Assembly: GCF_027409185.1 (NCBI RefSeq)
Contig: NC_084462.1
Coordinates: 21,923,577-21,987,576, forward strand
DNA length: 64,000 bases
Reading direction: 5' to 3'
Origin: Cynocephalus volans
Taxonomy: Eukaryota > Chordata > Mammalia > Dermoptera > Cynocephalidae
Shown: in pieces, positions 9,998 to 23,700 of the stretch
Layout: each line of letters opens with the position of its first letter
Position numbering within the stretch: the first letter of the stretch is position 1
Made by a program: the position numbers and the translations under genes
Notes under the pieces: model-generated
Databases searched by the model: none
Told to the model about the DNA's origin: nothing
Seen by the model: only the letters and a program-made list of their open reading frames with translations

Positions 9998-12900
9998 CTG
10001 GAAGGAGGGAACTGTGTCACCCAGGGTGCAGAGGATCAAGGACCCCCAAAGAGCACTGCCTGGGGTCCTCCCTCCAACCCCCACACCAGGTCCCGGCCAG
10101 ACTCCTGGCCTTGGACTCAGGGCTCGAAGTGTGACAACTCAGCCCCAATCTGGTGCAGCTGCCCCGCCCAGCCTGCTTACCCCGATGCCGTAGTCCCAGC
10201 CCTGCCCCTGGGGCTCCCGGGGCTGCACACCCGTGCGGTGACACACTGTCCCCCGGCTCAGGCTGTGGCTCCCCTGGACCTTGTCAGCGATAACCCAGAC
10301 CTGGAATACAGCCCCATTGAAGCCCTGGCCCCAGCTGCAGTGGGACCACGGGGGACGGGAGGCAGGAGACTGGAGGGGAAGCCCAGAGCATCCCAAGTAC
10401 CTGCCACCCTCCATTCCCCGCACCTGGTCCAGGGGCCCCACGGACACTCTGCGCACGTTGTTGGACACGTGCTCCCAGCTGGAGCCCTGCGGGTAGCTGG
10501 GTGTGATCCCCTGCCGGTACCACAGGTTCCCTGGGGAGGAGAGCAGCCAGGGTCAGAGGCTTATGGCCTCCCAGGCCCGTCCTGCCTGCAGCCAAGCCTG
10601 CCCCGACCCGCTTCAGGGTCTGGGAAGCCGGGGAGGCCTGACCCTGAGCTCAGGCCGCGGACAGAGCTGCTTGCACCAGCCCCGGGCTCTTGCCTTCCCA
10701 CACTCTGGGCTGCACCCGGGCTTCACAATTGTCCTATTGTGCCAGGCAGGGCTGGCATCCTCACCCTCCTCCTACTGAGGCAGAGACTGAGGACAAAGAA
10801 TATTTTAAACAAATAAAAGGAGAACCGGATCTGGAATAAACACCCTGGATTTCAGTCTTGCCTCTGCCTTTTCCTCATTTGTAACAACTGCAGGATACTC
10901 AAGGGAATCGGTGAGAGCCCTGCCCGAGGGGACATGTGGGCCAGGGATGGCCCCGAGCTACCCCAAGCTCCTGTGGGGCTCCTGCATCACAGGCCAGGGT
11001 GTAACCTTGTAGAAGACGCTCCCAGTGCAGGTGCAGGCCGCCCCCCATGCAGCACCATCTCAGCCTTGACACTATGCCTCGGCCTGTGTGAGTGCCCTGT
11101 CCCCTGCCCAGGTAGGGCTCAGCCACCTGGGGCTGACACCCCTGACACTGTGTAATTTGGGGAAGAAACTGGTACTGAGGCTGACCTGGGGCTGGCACCT
11201 GTCACGGTGGTTATGAGGGACCTGGGGACCCGGGCTGCTTTGTCCTGGCCCAGGCCCTGGTCAGCCTCCTGAGGGTCAGGCCTGGGCTGCAGCTTAGTGT
11301 CCTGACTCCATAGTCACTGCGACAGGGCAGGCCACACTGACATGTGGGCCAGGTGCTCAGCTCTGACATCCCCAGGGAGAACATGGCACAGAAAGGTCTG
11401 GATGCTTCTGGGCCACTTGGGAAGAGAGCTAGCAGGGAGGGTGCCCCCTTGGCAGCTCCCACGAGGGTCTCCTCCCAGAGGGTGCTCAGGGAACCCGGCA
11501 CCTCCCTGATGACCATGGAGGGACATCAGAAACAACTTGCCATTTTCGTCCAAGGCATACACTGACGTCTGCCCAACAGACACCTGCTTTAGTCTCTGTT
11601 TGGGAGGAGGTGGAATGTGGTACCAGCAGTCACCTGTGATGGGAGAACCAGCTTAGGAGTGGGAGACACCCACCCAGCGAGCCCAGACGCCCACAGCCCA
11701 AGTGGCACGTGCAGCCAGGAGGGTGTGGCCAGCCTTGGTCCCCAGCCAGACCACAGACATGTGGCCAGGCCCAGTGTGAGCTGAGGGCGCTGACCCATGT
11801 CCCACTGTCCACCCAACACCCAGCCTCGCCCAGGGCCCTATAGAGGCTTCAGGAGGTTCAGACGGTGGGACCAGGTGGACCAATCTCACCAGAGTGGACA
11901 TGGAGGTGGCCAGCCTTGGGGGCCGCCCTGCAAGCCCACTCCTGTGGGGAGGACAGCTGTATGCAGCCACCTCAATCTGTCTGTTCATCCCTGTGCAGGC
12001 CTCCCATGTGCTGGATGCTGGCTGAACACCCAGCAGAAAGCAAGCCAGCCATCTGTCCTCCAGACACAGCCAGAGCATCACCATGGAGGCGCCCTGCAGG
12101 GCAGAGGCACAAGAGGCCACCGGGAGGGGCTGGGCAGGCCTGGCTTGAGTGGTGCAGCAGCTGCGAGGTGCTGCCCCCTCACCAGGGGTGACTGTCCCCA
12201 GCTAGCCCAGTGGGAGGGGGAACTCTGGCCCAGCTGTGGGGCCTGGTCCAGAGGTGGTATTCAACAAGCGCCTGTGGAGCTGAACTGAAAATGAGGAGAC
12301 TGGCCAAGAGGCCCCCCTGGAAATGGAAACACGTGTGACTTCACTCATTGCAGCATTGGGGCAGGGTGGCTCCCAGAGGGTGACACTCACCAGCCGGCTG
12401 AGAGGGGGACACAGAGCCCCGGTAGAAGGCGGAGCCATCCCTGGCCACGGCCCACACCTGGTAGCAGGCCCCGATGGAGACAGAGGTAAAGGGCTGGTCG
12501 GTGCCGATGTGCAGCCAGGAAGAGCCCTGGGGATGGGGCAGGAAGGATGCTGAGGCAGCTACCAGGGTCACCAGGCAACCTCTTTCCCTGGGGCCAGGTG
12601 ATGAACCCAGACCGGGTGCAGAGTTCAGTGAGCTGCGGGGGAAGGGGTGGGCAGCACCGGGAATTTGGGGGCATCTGAGGGAGGCTCTGGGGCTGTGCAG
12701 ACGTGGCAGGTTTGACTTAGCCCCGATGTGGCCTTATCTTGGCATGTCCTGGAACCCTGGGCTGTCTTCTCACCTCCCAAGCAGGGAAAATAACATCGTG
12801 TGCACCTCACTGAGGGCGCTGACAAATGCAGGATTTGGTGGCAGGGTCGTGGTGTCACCTGGGACTGCCTCTGTCACCCCTGCCCCAGGCCTTGTGAGAT

Positions 12901-15900
12901 GTGGGCTCCCTGTGCCAGCCTCATCCTCAGCACCAGCTGCCCTCAGGGCCGTGATCCAGCGGGCCACATGCGGTGTCCAGTCCCAGGGACCTGTCCTGGG
13001 CAGGCCTGAGCCCAGCCTGATTCCACAGCAAGGGTCCTGATTTTGAGAAGAATCTGCCAAGCCCAGGCAGTCCCCAAGGCAAGGACAAGGGTGCTCACCG
13101 CGGGGTTGAGCTCGGACACACCCAGGCGGCAGAGCACGTCCCCCTTGTCACTGACGGCCCAGAGTGCGATGCTGTGCCCACTCCTGCTGGAGTTTGGCAT
13201 CTCTGGGATGATGGACACATCCCCAAGGGTGATGGGGGCCACCTCCAGCCAGGGCCCAGTGGTCACCAGCTTGCATTTTCTGTACAGCAGAAAAAGAGCA
13301 CCAGGGACCCCAGCGTGACTGAGAGCCTCAGGCTGTGTCACTGCTGGGAGCCACCTGCTCCAGACAGGAGCTGGGATAGACCCGTCAGAGCCCCCCACCC
13401 CAGGGCAGGAGTAAGGGGCCCAGAGGAGCTTCCTCTGCAACCACAACCCCCGCCCTTCCCCCACCAGGCCTCCGTCCTGCCGGTCCTGCTTACAAGCAGA
13501 GCCTGCCAGTGACATTTCTCTTATTTGTTCTTGAAAACAAACTCTTCAGAAACCAGAGCGCACTGGCAGCCCGCGGGCATTTCCTGGGTTGACATTTACT
13601 TTGATCCTGGTGCCCTTCCCCCCTCTCCTGCCCATTCCTTCCCTTGGGACTGAGGTCAGAGGCCAGGAGATCTGGCCCAAGAGGAACTAGAGCTCCCTCC
13701 GGGGTGGCTCCCGGGGCAGCGGAAAGAGGGGCAAGACCGTGACCCTGTTACCCTATGGCTCATCTCACCTGGCCCAGCACCTTCTCCTCACGAAATCTTT
13801 CATGGTTTTGTACCCATGGTATGAGCTGTAAGAGGAAGAAGAAATCAAAACCACTTCGTGGAAGTTTCTGGAAAGTAACACTGCACACATTCTTTTTTCA
13901 CCCACAGCATAAGCCATATAAGCCTCGGAGCAGGTTCAGCGGGGTACGTATCACAGCATGCGGTCCTCGCTAAGACACCTCCCGGCTGCCCCACCAGGTC
14001 AGGGCTGAGTGTGGCCCCCAGGGTCCTGGCAGCAAGGGCCTCCCTGGGGCTGGGACATGGGAGCTGCCCATTCAGGAGCCAGGCTAAGGGGGCTCTGAAC
14101 CCGCCCCTCCCCAGAGCCCCATCAGAGCCCTTCTGGGGAGCAGGAGCCCTTGGTCAAGTTGAGGGCCCGAGGCTGAGGGGGAGGGTCAGTCTTAGAAGCC
14201 TGGCTGGGGCCCGGAGGGATGGCCCTGGGCAAGCCCACCCTCTGGGATCCACCTCCTCCTCCAAGCCTGGGTTTGCTCAGAAGCTGCCCAGCCAGGGGGT
14301 GGCTCAGGCCTGGATATGACTCATGTACCCTGAAGGGCCCACATGCACTGCACACAGGCCACCAGGTCCCAGTGTTGAAGCTTGTCACCCACCTGCCAGG
14401 CACATTCAGCTGCCCAGGATAGCATCTACCTCCTGCAAGGGGCTCACGCTGCCCCTTCATCCTGGACACCCTCCCTTGGGTTGGGCCACCCCCCACCAGT
14501 CACTCAGGGCCTGGCCCAAAGCCTCCCAAAGCCCACCCTACTAAGGCACCTGAGGTCACCTCCCCTACTCAGGCCCCTCATCCCAGGGTACCAGGTCCCA
14601 CTGTTTGGTCCTCTCAGAACCTGGGCCTGGCACAGCAGGGATGAAACCAAGTGCCAAGGGAGCCACGGCACTCCTACCTGCCCGTCCACTAAGGCCAGGT
14701 GTGTGGGGGGCTCCCTGGTTCCCTCCCACACCTCTCCTCGGGCTCCCAACCCTACAGCAGCTGAGGGGGCATGCAAGGGTCTGCTCCTTGGCCAGACCAG
14801 GGACTGGGGGCAGGGCTCAGCCTGGCCAAGTGGTGAGGCCACCAGTGCCAGGGCAGAGGGCCAGGGGGAGGTGGACATGCCTGGGGTCCTGACACTTGGA
14901 GACCCAGCCCCAGTGCAGAGAGATGCTTACGCAGGGAAGTCACTGGCATACTGCCACCCCTCCTGGTCGGTGCCCCCAGGAACGCTGAAATCCACAGACC
15001 AGTCAGAGACCTGGGGAGGGGTGAGTCAGTGAGGACAGAACCCCCAAGTCCACAGACCAGTCAGAAACCAGGGGAGGGGCAGGTCAGTGTGGGTAAGCTC
15101 CCCTCCCTACCCCCCACTAGGCAGCCGGGCTCACCCAGGTCCACTGCAGGGACGGGGGCTTCGTGCCAGCCTTGGTGCACTCCTGAAGCCCCGTGGCGTC
15201 ACTCCACATGTACCGGTCGGTGGGCAGACCCCTGCACAGGACAGCAGGGGTGGGGTGACTAGAGAGATCTGAGAACAGGCCCACCTTGCCCTGCCCAGCC
15301 CAGACTCCCCTGGTGATGGGCGGGCACGGCATCCCTGGTGGGGGACCTGAAGGAAAGTGCCTGAGCTCAGCCCCAGAACAAGCCACCTCCAGACACACTC
15401 ACTTCTAGGGGGTGATGGGCCGCAGGGGAGGGAGACCAACTGGGGTGACCCAGGCTACCACCACAGCCAGGTCACTCACCGAGGCTAGGGCCACTCTGTA
15501 GTCTGCAAGCCACCTCCCTCTCCCCAGAATTATGGGTTCAATTGTGTCCCCCAAAGGATGCTGCTGTCCTTAACCACAGTACCTGTGAACATGCCCTTAT
15601 TTGGAAATAGGGTCTTTGCAGATGATCAAGTTAAAATAGGTCATTAGAGTGGGCCCTAATCCAATATGCTGGTGTCCTTATAAAAGAGGAAATTTGGATA
15701 CAGGCACACATGGAGGAAGGCCCATGTGAGGACACAGGGAGAAGATGGCCATCTGCAAGCCAAGGAGAGAGGCCTCAGGAGGAACCAACCCTGCCCACAC
15801 CTTGATTTTGGACTTGCAAGCTCTGCAACCCAGAGACAACACATTTCTGTTGTTCAAGCCATGCAGGCTGTGGCGCTTCATCACAAGACACCACAGAAGA

Positions 15901-17667
15901 AATTTCTAAGCAGCAAAGCATTCAGGAGCCACATGGCTATTTCCAACAGCCTACGCTGAGTTATGGCCGAAAAGGCATGATGTGAAGCCAGAATTTATAA
16001 GTCAAAAGAAAGCAGAGTGCAAAAAAATTGGCAAATTCTCAGCCTGGCCACATGAGTAAGTTAGTCAGTTTAACAGAAGAAAGCAAGGGTATAGTCCAGT
16101 GACCGTTTGCTAAGGAGATTAGTACAGAAGGAAGGGATTAATCAAGAGAAGGGGAAAAGACCTCGAAGGCATTTCAGAGTTCTTTGAGGCTGCGCTTTCC
16201 ATCACAGGCCCAGAGGCCTAGGGTGACAGAATGGTCTTGGGGAACAGGCCTAAGGCACCCTCCATGGGCTCACTACCCAGGGCCACCTCCAGATGCTACT
16301 TCCTGCACCCGGCTGCTCCAGCCTTGGCTAAATTGGCCCTGGGTGTGGCTGGATCTGCAGCTTTGGAAGATACAAGCTGGAAGGCTTGGCAGCATCCACG
16401 TGGTGTTAAGTCTGCAAGCTCGCAGAATGCCAGAGCTGTGGAGGCTTTGGATCCTCCACCCCAATTTCAAAGGATGTATGGAAAATCCAGGGACTCAGGA
16501 AGAGATCTGTCACAGGGGCGGAGTCACTGCAGAGAACCTTCACAGAGCACTGCATGGGGTCGCAGTTGCAGCAGAGAAACCCCACAAGCACCATGCCTAG
16601 TCGAGCCACGAGAGTGGGACTGCCACGGAGACCCTAGATCCGTAGAGCTACCAGCATGCAACACTAGCCTGGGAGAATTAAAGCATGGCTGGAGACAAGG
16701 AAAGCCACAGGAGCAGAGCTGCCCCAGGACTTGGGGACCCAACTCCTGCACCAGTGTGCAGAAGACTTGGAACTTGGAGTCAAGGTACATGATTCGCCAG
16801 CTTTGAGATTTGATGCCTGCTCTGCTGGGTTTCAGACTTGCTTAGGACCTGTTGCCCCATTCTTTTGGTTTATTTCTCCCTTCTGAATGGGAATATGTAC
16901 CCTATGCTTGTCCCACCACTGAATCTTGGAAGTAGATAACTTGTTTTGATTTCACAGATGGGATCTTTTTTTTTTTTTTTAAAGATGACTGGTAAGGGGA
17001 TCTTAACCCTTGACTTGGTGTTATCAGCATCACGCTCTCCCAAGTGAGCCACGGGCTGGCCCTCACAGATGGGATCTTGAGACTTTAGACTTTTGAGTTG
17101 AAACAAGACTTTGGGGTTGGAATGAATGTATTTACCTGTGAGAAGGACATGAACTTTGTGGGCTAGGGCAGAATGCTGTGGGGTTGAATTGTGTCCCTCA
17201 AAGTCCACGTATTAGGGGCCGGCCCGTGGCTCACTTGGGAGAGTGTGGTGCTGATAACACCAAGGCCACGGTTCAGATCCCTATATAGGGATGGCCGGTT
17301 AGCTCATTGGGTAGAGCGTGGTGCTGACAACACCAAGTCAAGGGTTAGGGTCCCCTTACCTGTCATTTTCAAAAAAAAAAAAAAAAGGTCCATGTATTAG
17401 AAACTTAACCCCCACTGTTATAGTGTTAAGAGGATAGGAAATCCGATTATGGTAATTGAAAGGGGAGGGGGGCCTTGAACAGGTGATTAGATTATGAGGA
17501 CCAGGCCCTAGTGAATGGATTAACCCACTGGTGATTTATGGTGGTCATGGGCATGGCTCTGAGGCCTTTAAAAGGAGAAGGACTAATTATATTAAATGAA
17601 ACAAGTCAGGCACAGAAAGAGAAATACCACATGTTCTCACTTATTGGTGGGAGCTAAAAATAAATAA

Positions 17668-17725
<58 letters not shown>

Positions 17726-20700
17726 CCGGCGGCGGGGGGAGAAGACATAACAACTACAGTTCCTTGAAGTTGATATGACAAGCAAACAGAAAGGACATTG
17801 TTGGGTGGGAGGGAGGAGAGGGAGGAGGGAGGGAGGTTTTGGTACTGGGCCACAACAATCAACCACAGTGTATATCGACAAAATAAAATTATTTAAAAAA
17901 AGAAAATAATAAAATAAAAATAAAATAAAAGGAGAAGGACTGAGGAGTCAGCTTTCTCTCTGCTTCTGCTTTTTGCCATGTGACACTCTGCTTCACTATG
18001 AAGAGTCACTACCCACCAACAAAGCTCTCACCAGATATATTCCCTGGTCTTTGGACTTCCCAGCCTTTGAAACTATTAGCAATAAATATTCTACTTCTTC
18101 ATAAATTACCCAGTTCCAGGTATTTTGTTATAAACAACATAGACAGACTAATGCAGAGGTATAAACTCTGTCTGCATTTTAAAGACTTACTATTATAAGC
18201 CAGCTATTCTACCCAAATTGATCTACAGATCCAAGGCTGTCCCAAACAAAATCCCAATGGTTTTTGAAGACTGTGACAAGCTATTTTTGACATTCATCTA
18301 GAAATGTTCCAAGAATAGCCAAAACACTGCTGAACATGAGAAGATTTGTTTAACAGCTTTGAAAACTTCCTATAAAGGGACAGTAACTGGAACTGTGGGA
18401 TTAGCTTGAGGATGCACAATAGCTCAGTGGGAGAGAATGGCTTGGGAATAGAACATTGCCTGTGTGGATACTTGATTTAAGACAAGGTGGCACCTTGTAG
18501 TGCAGGAGGGAAAGAAGTCTTTTCAGTAAATGGTATGAGTCACTGGATATTTAAAAAACAAAAAACATTCAGGTACCTGTATTGGCCAGAGGCCAAAAAA
18601 CAAAAAAGTAAAAAACCAAAACCATAAAACAACTTGATCTCACACTGCATGCCAAGTAGTTCCAGGGGTTTCTAGACCTAATTACATGAGGCAGAAGAAC
18701 AAAGCTTGTAGAATAGGGCCAATAAACTATGACCCCTGGGCCAAATCAGGCTCCCTGCCCTTTTTGGTGCAGCCTATAAGCTAAGGGTGGTTTTTAAATT
18801 TTTAAATGTTTGAAAAAATTCAAAAGAAGAATAACAATTTGTGACATGTGAAATTTGAATTTATATGTAATTCAAATTTTGGTGTCCACATATAAAGTTT
18901 TACTGGGACACATCAATGCTAGTTCTTTTACATGCTGCCTGTGGCTGCTTTCACATGGTAACTGCAGAGTTGAGTAACTGGGGCAAAGACTGCATGTTCC
19001 ACAAAGCCTGAAATATTTACTGTCTGGTCCTGATAGAGAAAGTTTGTTGACTGCTGTTCTAGAAGGTAGGTGATTATATTCATTACTTCAGGTTAATGAG
19101 ATTTCCTAAAAGGATTTTTTTAAGGCCCTGATTTTAAAGGACTAATCGACTGGACTACATTTAAAAAGCAAAAGTCAGAACTAAGAGGGTTAAAAGGCAA
19201 AGTGAAGGATAGCAGACATCTCACCACCACCACCCCAAAAATAAGCAAAAGCACCATGGTGTTAAAAGTTAGGCTGGCGGGGGCCGGCCCATGGCTCACT
19301 TGGGAGAGTGTGGTGCTGACAACACCAAGTCAAGGGTTAAGATCCCCTTATGGTCATCTTTCAAAAAAAAAGAAAAAGTCAGGCTGGCTGGTTGGCTCAG
19401 TTGGTTAGAGTGCAGTGTTGAACCAAGGTCAAGGATTCGGATCCCCCTACCAGCCAGCAACCCCACCCGCCCCCCAAAAAGTCAGGATGTGGTGGGTCTT
19501 GATGAGGAGGCAGGGAAGAAGAAGGGGCATGAAATGGGAGGGGTGGTTGTTGCTTCTTGGCCTGGGTCCTCGATTACACCGGTGCTTGATTTGTCGTAAC
19601 TCAAGGTCTCTATATGTACAGATGTTTTGTAAGGTCTATATATACATATGGATGGATACAATATATACATACGTGCATGTATATTTGTTTTGAGCACTTA
19701 AACCCCTTAATAAGTGAATTTTAATATGCATTACACTTAAAGATTCAAGGGAAAAAACCTCATAAAGCAGTAAGATCCAGTTAGTTCCATGCCGGGGGCC
19801 TGACGCCAGTTCCAGGCTGCGCTAGACGCTGCAGTCAGTTTTTGTCAAGACTGTGGCCTGGGCCAGGTGGCATCTGGCTGGGCTTCTGTGCCACTCACCT
19901 GCTAGTGTAGCCTGTGACAGGGTTCCAGCGCTGGTTCTCGTAGATGTAGACACACTTCATGTCTGACTGTGTGTAGATGTTGCTGGTGCTGCTGGCCAAG
20001 CCTGGGGGAGAGAAGCAGGTGCTGCTGGACCGAGGCTGAGGCCAGGCAGAGAGGAGCCAGACCAGCCGAGAGGGGTTGAGAGGCCTGTTGTGCTTATCTC
20101 GCAGGGGCTGGTCTGGCTTGGATTTCTCTCCTCTGGGATCATGATTATTCTGGGGTTGCACAACCTCATTGACAAGAATCTGCTGCACAGTAAACCTGCC
20201 ATCTTATGCTCTGTTCTTGGCTGTGCCTATTCTCCACCACCATCCCTCTTGTCCGGCACTGGGGAGGTGTGAGGCCCATCCAGACCCACATTATTAACAA
20301 AGGTGCCTTGGACCGCTCATATAACCTCTGTGAGTCCCAATTTCCTTACTTGTAAAATGGAGACAAAGGTAATTCACAAGCAGGGAAGCTGTTAAGCCTG
20401 CACAGATGTGTGTTCCGGTAGTCTCAGGGACCACAGTTCTACAGGGTTAGCCTCCCCCACTGTGGGATGTGTGGGCTGTGGCACGAGATATCCCATTTCA
20501 GTGACTGTTTCTGCTTCCCTTTTCCAGAATCCAGGGAGCCCCCAGGGGTTCAGCAAGCTTTTGACCCAAAGGAATAACCCACCAAACCAATGGCCAGAGT
20601 TTGGGCCTGGGAATCAGGAGACCGGGTTGGCTGCCCCAACATGCCAAGGCCTATTCTGTGAAATGAGGCGCTGGACACGCTGGAGCACCCTGGCAGCTCC

Positions 20701-23700
20701 AAGAGTCTTCAAGACCCTCAGCTCAGCTTTCTAGAGTCTTCAAGACCCTCAGCCCAGCTAGTGGGTGTCTAGAGGGCATGTGCGAGGCAAGGCCTGGTTT
20801 CTGGGCTCTTGTACTTCACGGGTTGGTCCAGGGATTGTCCTCTGTAAAGGTTGGCAGTGATGAAGGTCACCTGTCAGCCAACTGGGACAGAGGCTCCAGC
20901 ATTGGGCAGGGAACCCAGACAGGGATTAGAGGAGGGAGTGCACCGGGAAGGCTCTCGCAGGGCTGGGGAGCCGCTCGTGCCAGCCGTGAGTGCTGGGGGC
21001 CGCACTCACCTTGGAAGCAGCCGCCGCCGTAGCCTCCCGTGTAGACCCAGGCTGTGTGGTCGTAGCCAATGCCCCACACTACTCCCCGGCTATTGGCCTC
21101 CACCAGCCGCAGGTGGCCGCCCATTTGCCGCCAGAACCTGGGAGGACGGGAAGAGAGGCAGGAAATGCATCTCCGTCCCTGCTTTCCGACTCCGACCCTC
21201 CCTGGAGTGCTTTTGTTCTGTGGCCTCCCACAGACATGGTATTTCACAAGTCCTCAGTCTCCAACAGACAGGACTGATAACCTCCTCGGCTTCCCTTCTG
21301 TATTAATCAACCTTAGACAGCGCCAAGAGTTGGCCTGTGAAAGACGCAGGTTCTCGGGCCCACCCCATCTCTGAAACCCCATGGACTGGGGGCAGAGGCA
21401 GCTGTTTCACGCTGTCCCCCCCACTCGGGGGTAAAGGGGGATGGGCTGGCCACAGCCATGGGTGGGTGCAGACAGGCCTGAATGTCAGGGCAGAGAAGGG
21501 GCATGATATCTAATCCTCTGCTGAGCAGCAGTGCGGCCAGCCAACTGACAGGGAGTTAGTGAGAGGCTGCACAGGGACAGCGCAGCCTGAGGCAGCCAGA
21601 CTGCAGGCTGTGGCTGGCAGCTGGCTCAGCCTCCTGCGGGACAGACCCGTCCCTGATACCAGAGGCAGTCTGACTTGTTTGGCCAGGCACAGACAGCTTC
21701 AACAAGCACCCACTATCCACTCCAGCAGTGGGCTTCCTGGGCTCATGTGGGTCCCCTGGCCCTGGTGTCCAATGCTAACTGAGCCCAGGGCCTCATCAAC
21801 CTGCCAAGGGCAGCCCCTTTGCTCCAAGGGTCACTGGACAGCTCTGGCACAGAACTGTGAGTACCAGGTCCTGCTGGGCCCTCCACCTAAGGACTCCCCA
21901 CAGTCATACTCAGGCGACTTCACTCCCTTTGTGGCCTTAAACGCCCCCAAGGACTGATGCCGCCCATGCAGAGCGATGTCTCCCATGCATGTATGTCCAG
22001 CTTCCTGGTCCTGCCTCCACCGAGGCCTGAGCTTGGCCTCCCAGCCATGGGGCTTCAAGTCCTCCCTGATGCCCAGCTCTCCCAAATCAAACCTCCTTTG
22101 CCATCACATTATTCTCTCCTCTCTGAGGAGCTCAGGGCAGCTGAGCACCAGGGGTCTGGGCCCTGGGCTAGTGGGAGGTCTGTGGCTTCTCTCCCTGGCC
22201 TGGGAGCCCCTGGGGTGGAGGACTGAGACCTTGCTTGCACTGTTCAGACACACAGTAACTGACCTGCCCAGAGCTCAGCCAGGTTTCTGGGTCCCCCTCT
22301 CTTGGAGTCCTCGAACAGTCCCAGGAGAACTTTAGGGCCTGGAACCAGCCAGCCATGCTTCTGGCTGGTCAGCAAACAGTTAGGCCCTGCGTGGGGCTCC
22401 TGTTCTGCTGGAACCCACCCTTCTGGAATCACAAGCTCTGGGTGCTCAGGGGGAGGGGATAGGCCTGGGGTCCCTGTCCAGAGTGAGTCCTACTTACATC
22501 TGGTCACAGGGCAGCAGGTGCTCGTGGGCCTCCAGGTCCGGGCTGGGCTCACTCACAAAGATGTCCCCTTTGCAGGTAATGGACCAGATGGCCTGCGGGG
22601 ATGGGCGGCCATGGACCTTCCGGCTCTCACAACAGGACAGGCTGAGCAGGGCGAGCTGGCATGAGCACATGGCTGGTCACTGCTGGTAGGCTGAGGCTGG
22701 GCTGCCCTGAGACCACTGTCCCTTGACCCTAGGATCCCCAGCCACTCACCCAGTCATTCAGGTCCTGCTCGGTGGTGGCAGCCAGATGCACGGGCCACCT
22801 CTGCCGTGTCCTCTCGGGGGTGTACAAGGCAAAGGAGTGCTTGGCCTCGTTGAGCCCTGGGACCAGCACCGTCACCTCATTGAGGAACACGTGAATGTAC
22901 TGTTTGGAGAGCGGGTGCACAGGCAGGGCTATCACCCAGGACAGGGCGGGCCTCGGACGGTGCTGGGCTCTGAGCCCATGGTGAGCCCCCTGCGGTGGTT
23001 CTGCACAAACTCGTGTGGTTCTACTGAGCTCGGTCTCGGGGCCCTGTGGGTTTCAGTGGTGGGCTGCGGGGCTGAGCAAGTTCCACTACTGAAGCTGTAC
23101 TTCATGAACAGATACCCCACACATTCTACAGAAATGCTTTTTGATTTCAGCTGCCCAGGACGGGAGCACCTGTGCCAGCTGTCAGGAGGGGTGGGCAACT
23201 TTACCTTCAAAAGACTGATTTCTCAACTGAAAAACGAGAGCCTATAAGTGGCTGCTTGAAGTGGGAAATGGACTGGCCTGGCACACACGTGCCCACCACC
23301 AGCAGGGATGAGAGTGAGCACTTTGGAAACTGGAGGCGCGGATCTGAGACCGAGCACCTCGGGGCCCCTGTTCCATGCTCACTCCTGTGCCCCCCTCCGC
23401 TAGGCACCCCCCACCCCTGCATTTCCCTCCCCTGGGGACCTCCTAGCCCTCCAGCCCCTCCCACGGGCCCTGCCCCCATGGGACCCTGTCACACCTTCTT
23501 CTCTTCGTGGACCACATAGTAGATGAAGAGGATGCTGTCCCGAGCCCCGTCGTGCCCCGTGAACTGCTCCAGGGCCACACGGACGTCCACCCACTTGTGG
23601 GGCTTCCAGTCACACCACCACTGCAGGGCCCCTGTCTTCACCCACACCGACTGTGGAACATGCCCCATGGGCAGTGGGAACACAGTCACAGGCAGGCCCC

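Larger units (their letters stand above)
16180..18155 (+). mobile_element. MaLR element: internal part plus 3' LTR, with nested insertions
   Basis: 16180-17176 resembles MST/THE-type internal sequence. A MaLR-like LTR begins near 17177 and ends near 18155 with the 'CCCAGCCTTTGAAACT…AATAAATA' type 3' end. The LTR is split by a SINE (17216-17387) and an L1 tail (17584-17926), and the internal part by a SINE (16967-17063). The internal region has no usable reading frame. Confidence 0.6.

Noticed and set aside
9875-10816. 313-codon plus-strand ORF
   Set aside because: Antisense to TECPR1 exons 23-25; no domain.
16231-16806. 191-codon plus-strand ORF
   Set aside because: It lies inside the MaLR internal region and shows no retroviral or host motif.
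17671-17722. CRISPR-like or coding Cys/Val repeat
   Set aside because: Pure CA microsatellite; the poly-Cys-Val frame is an artefact.
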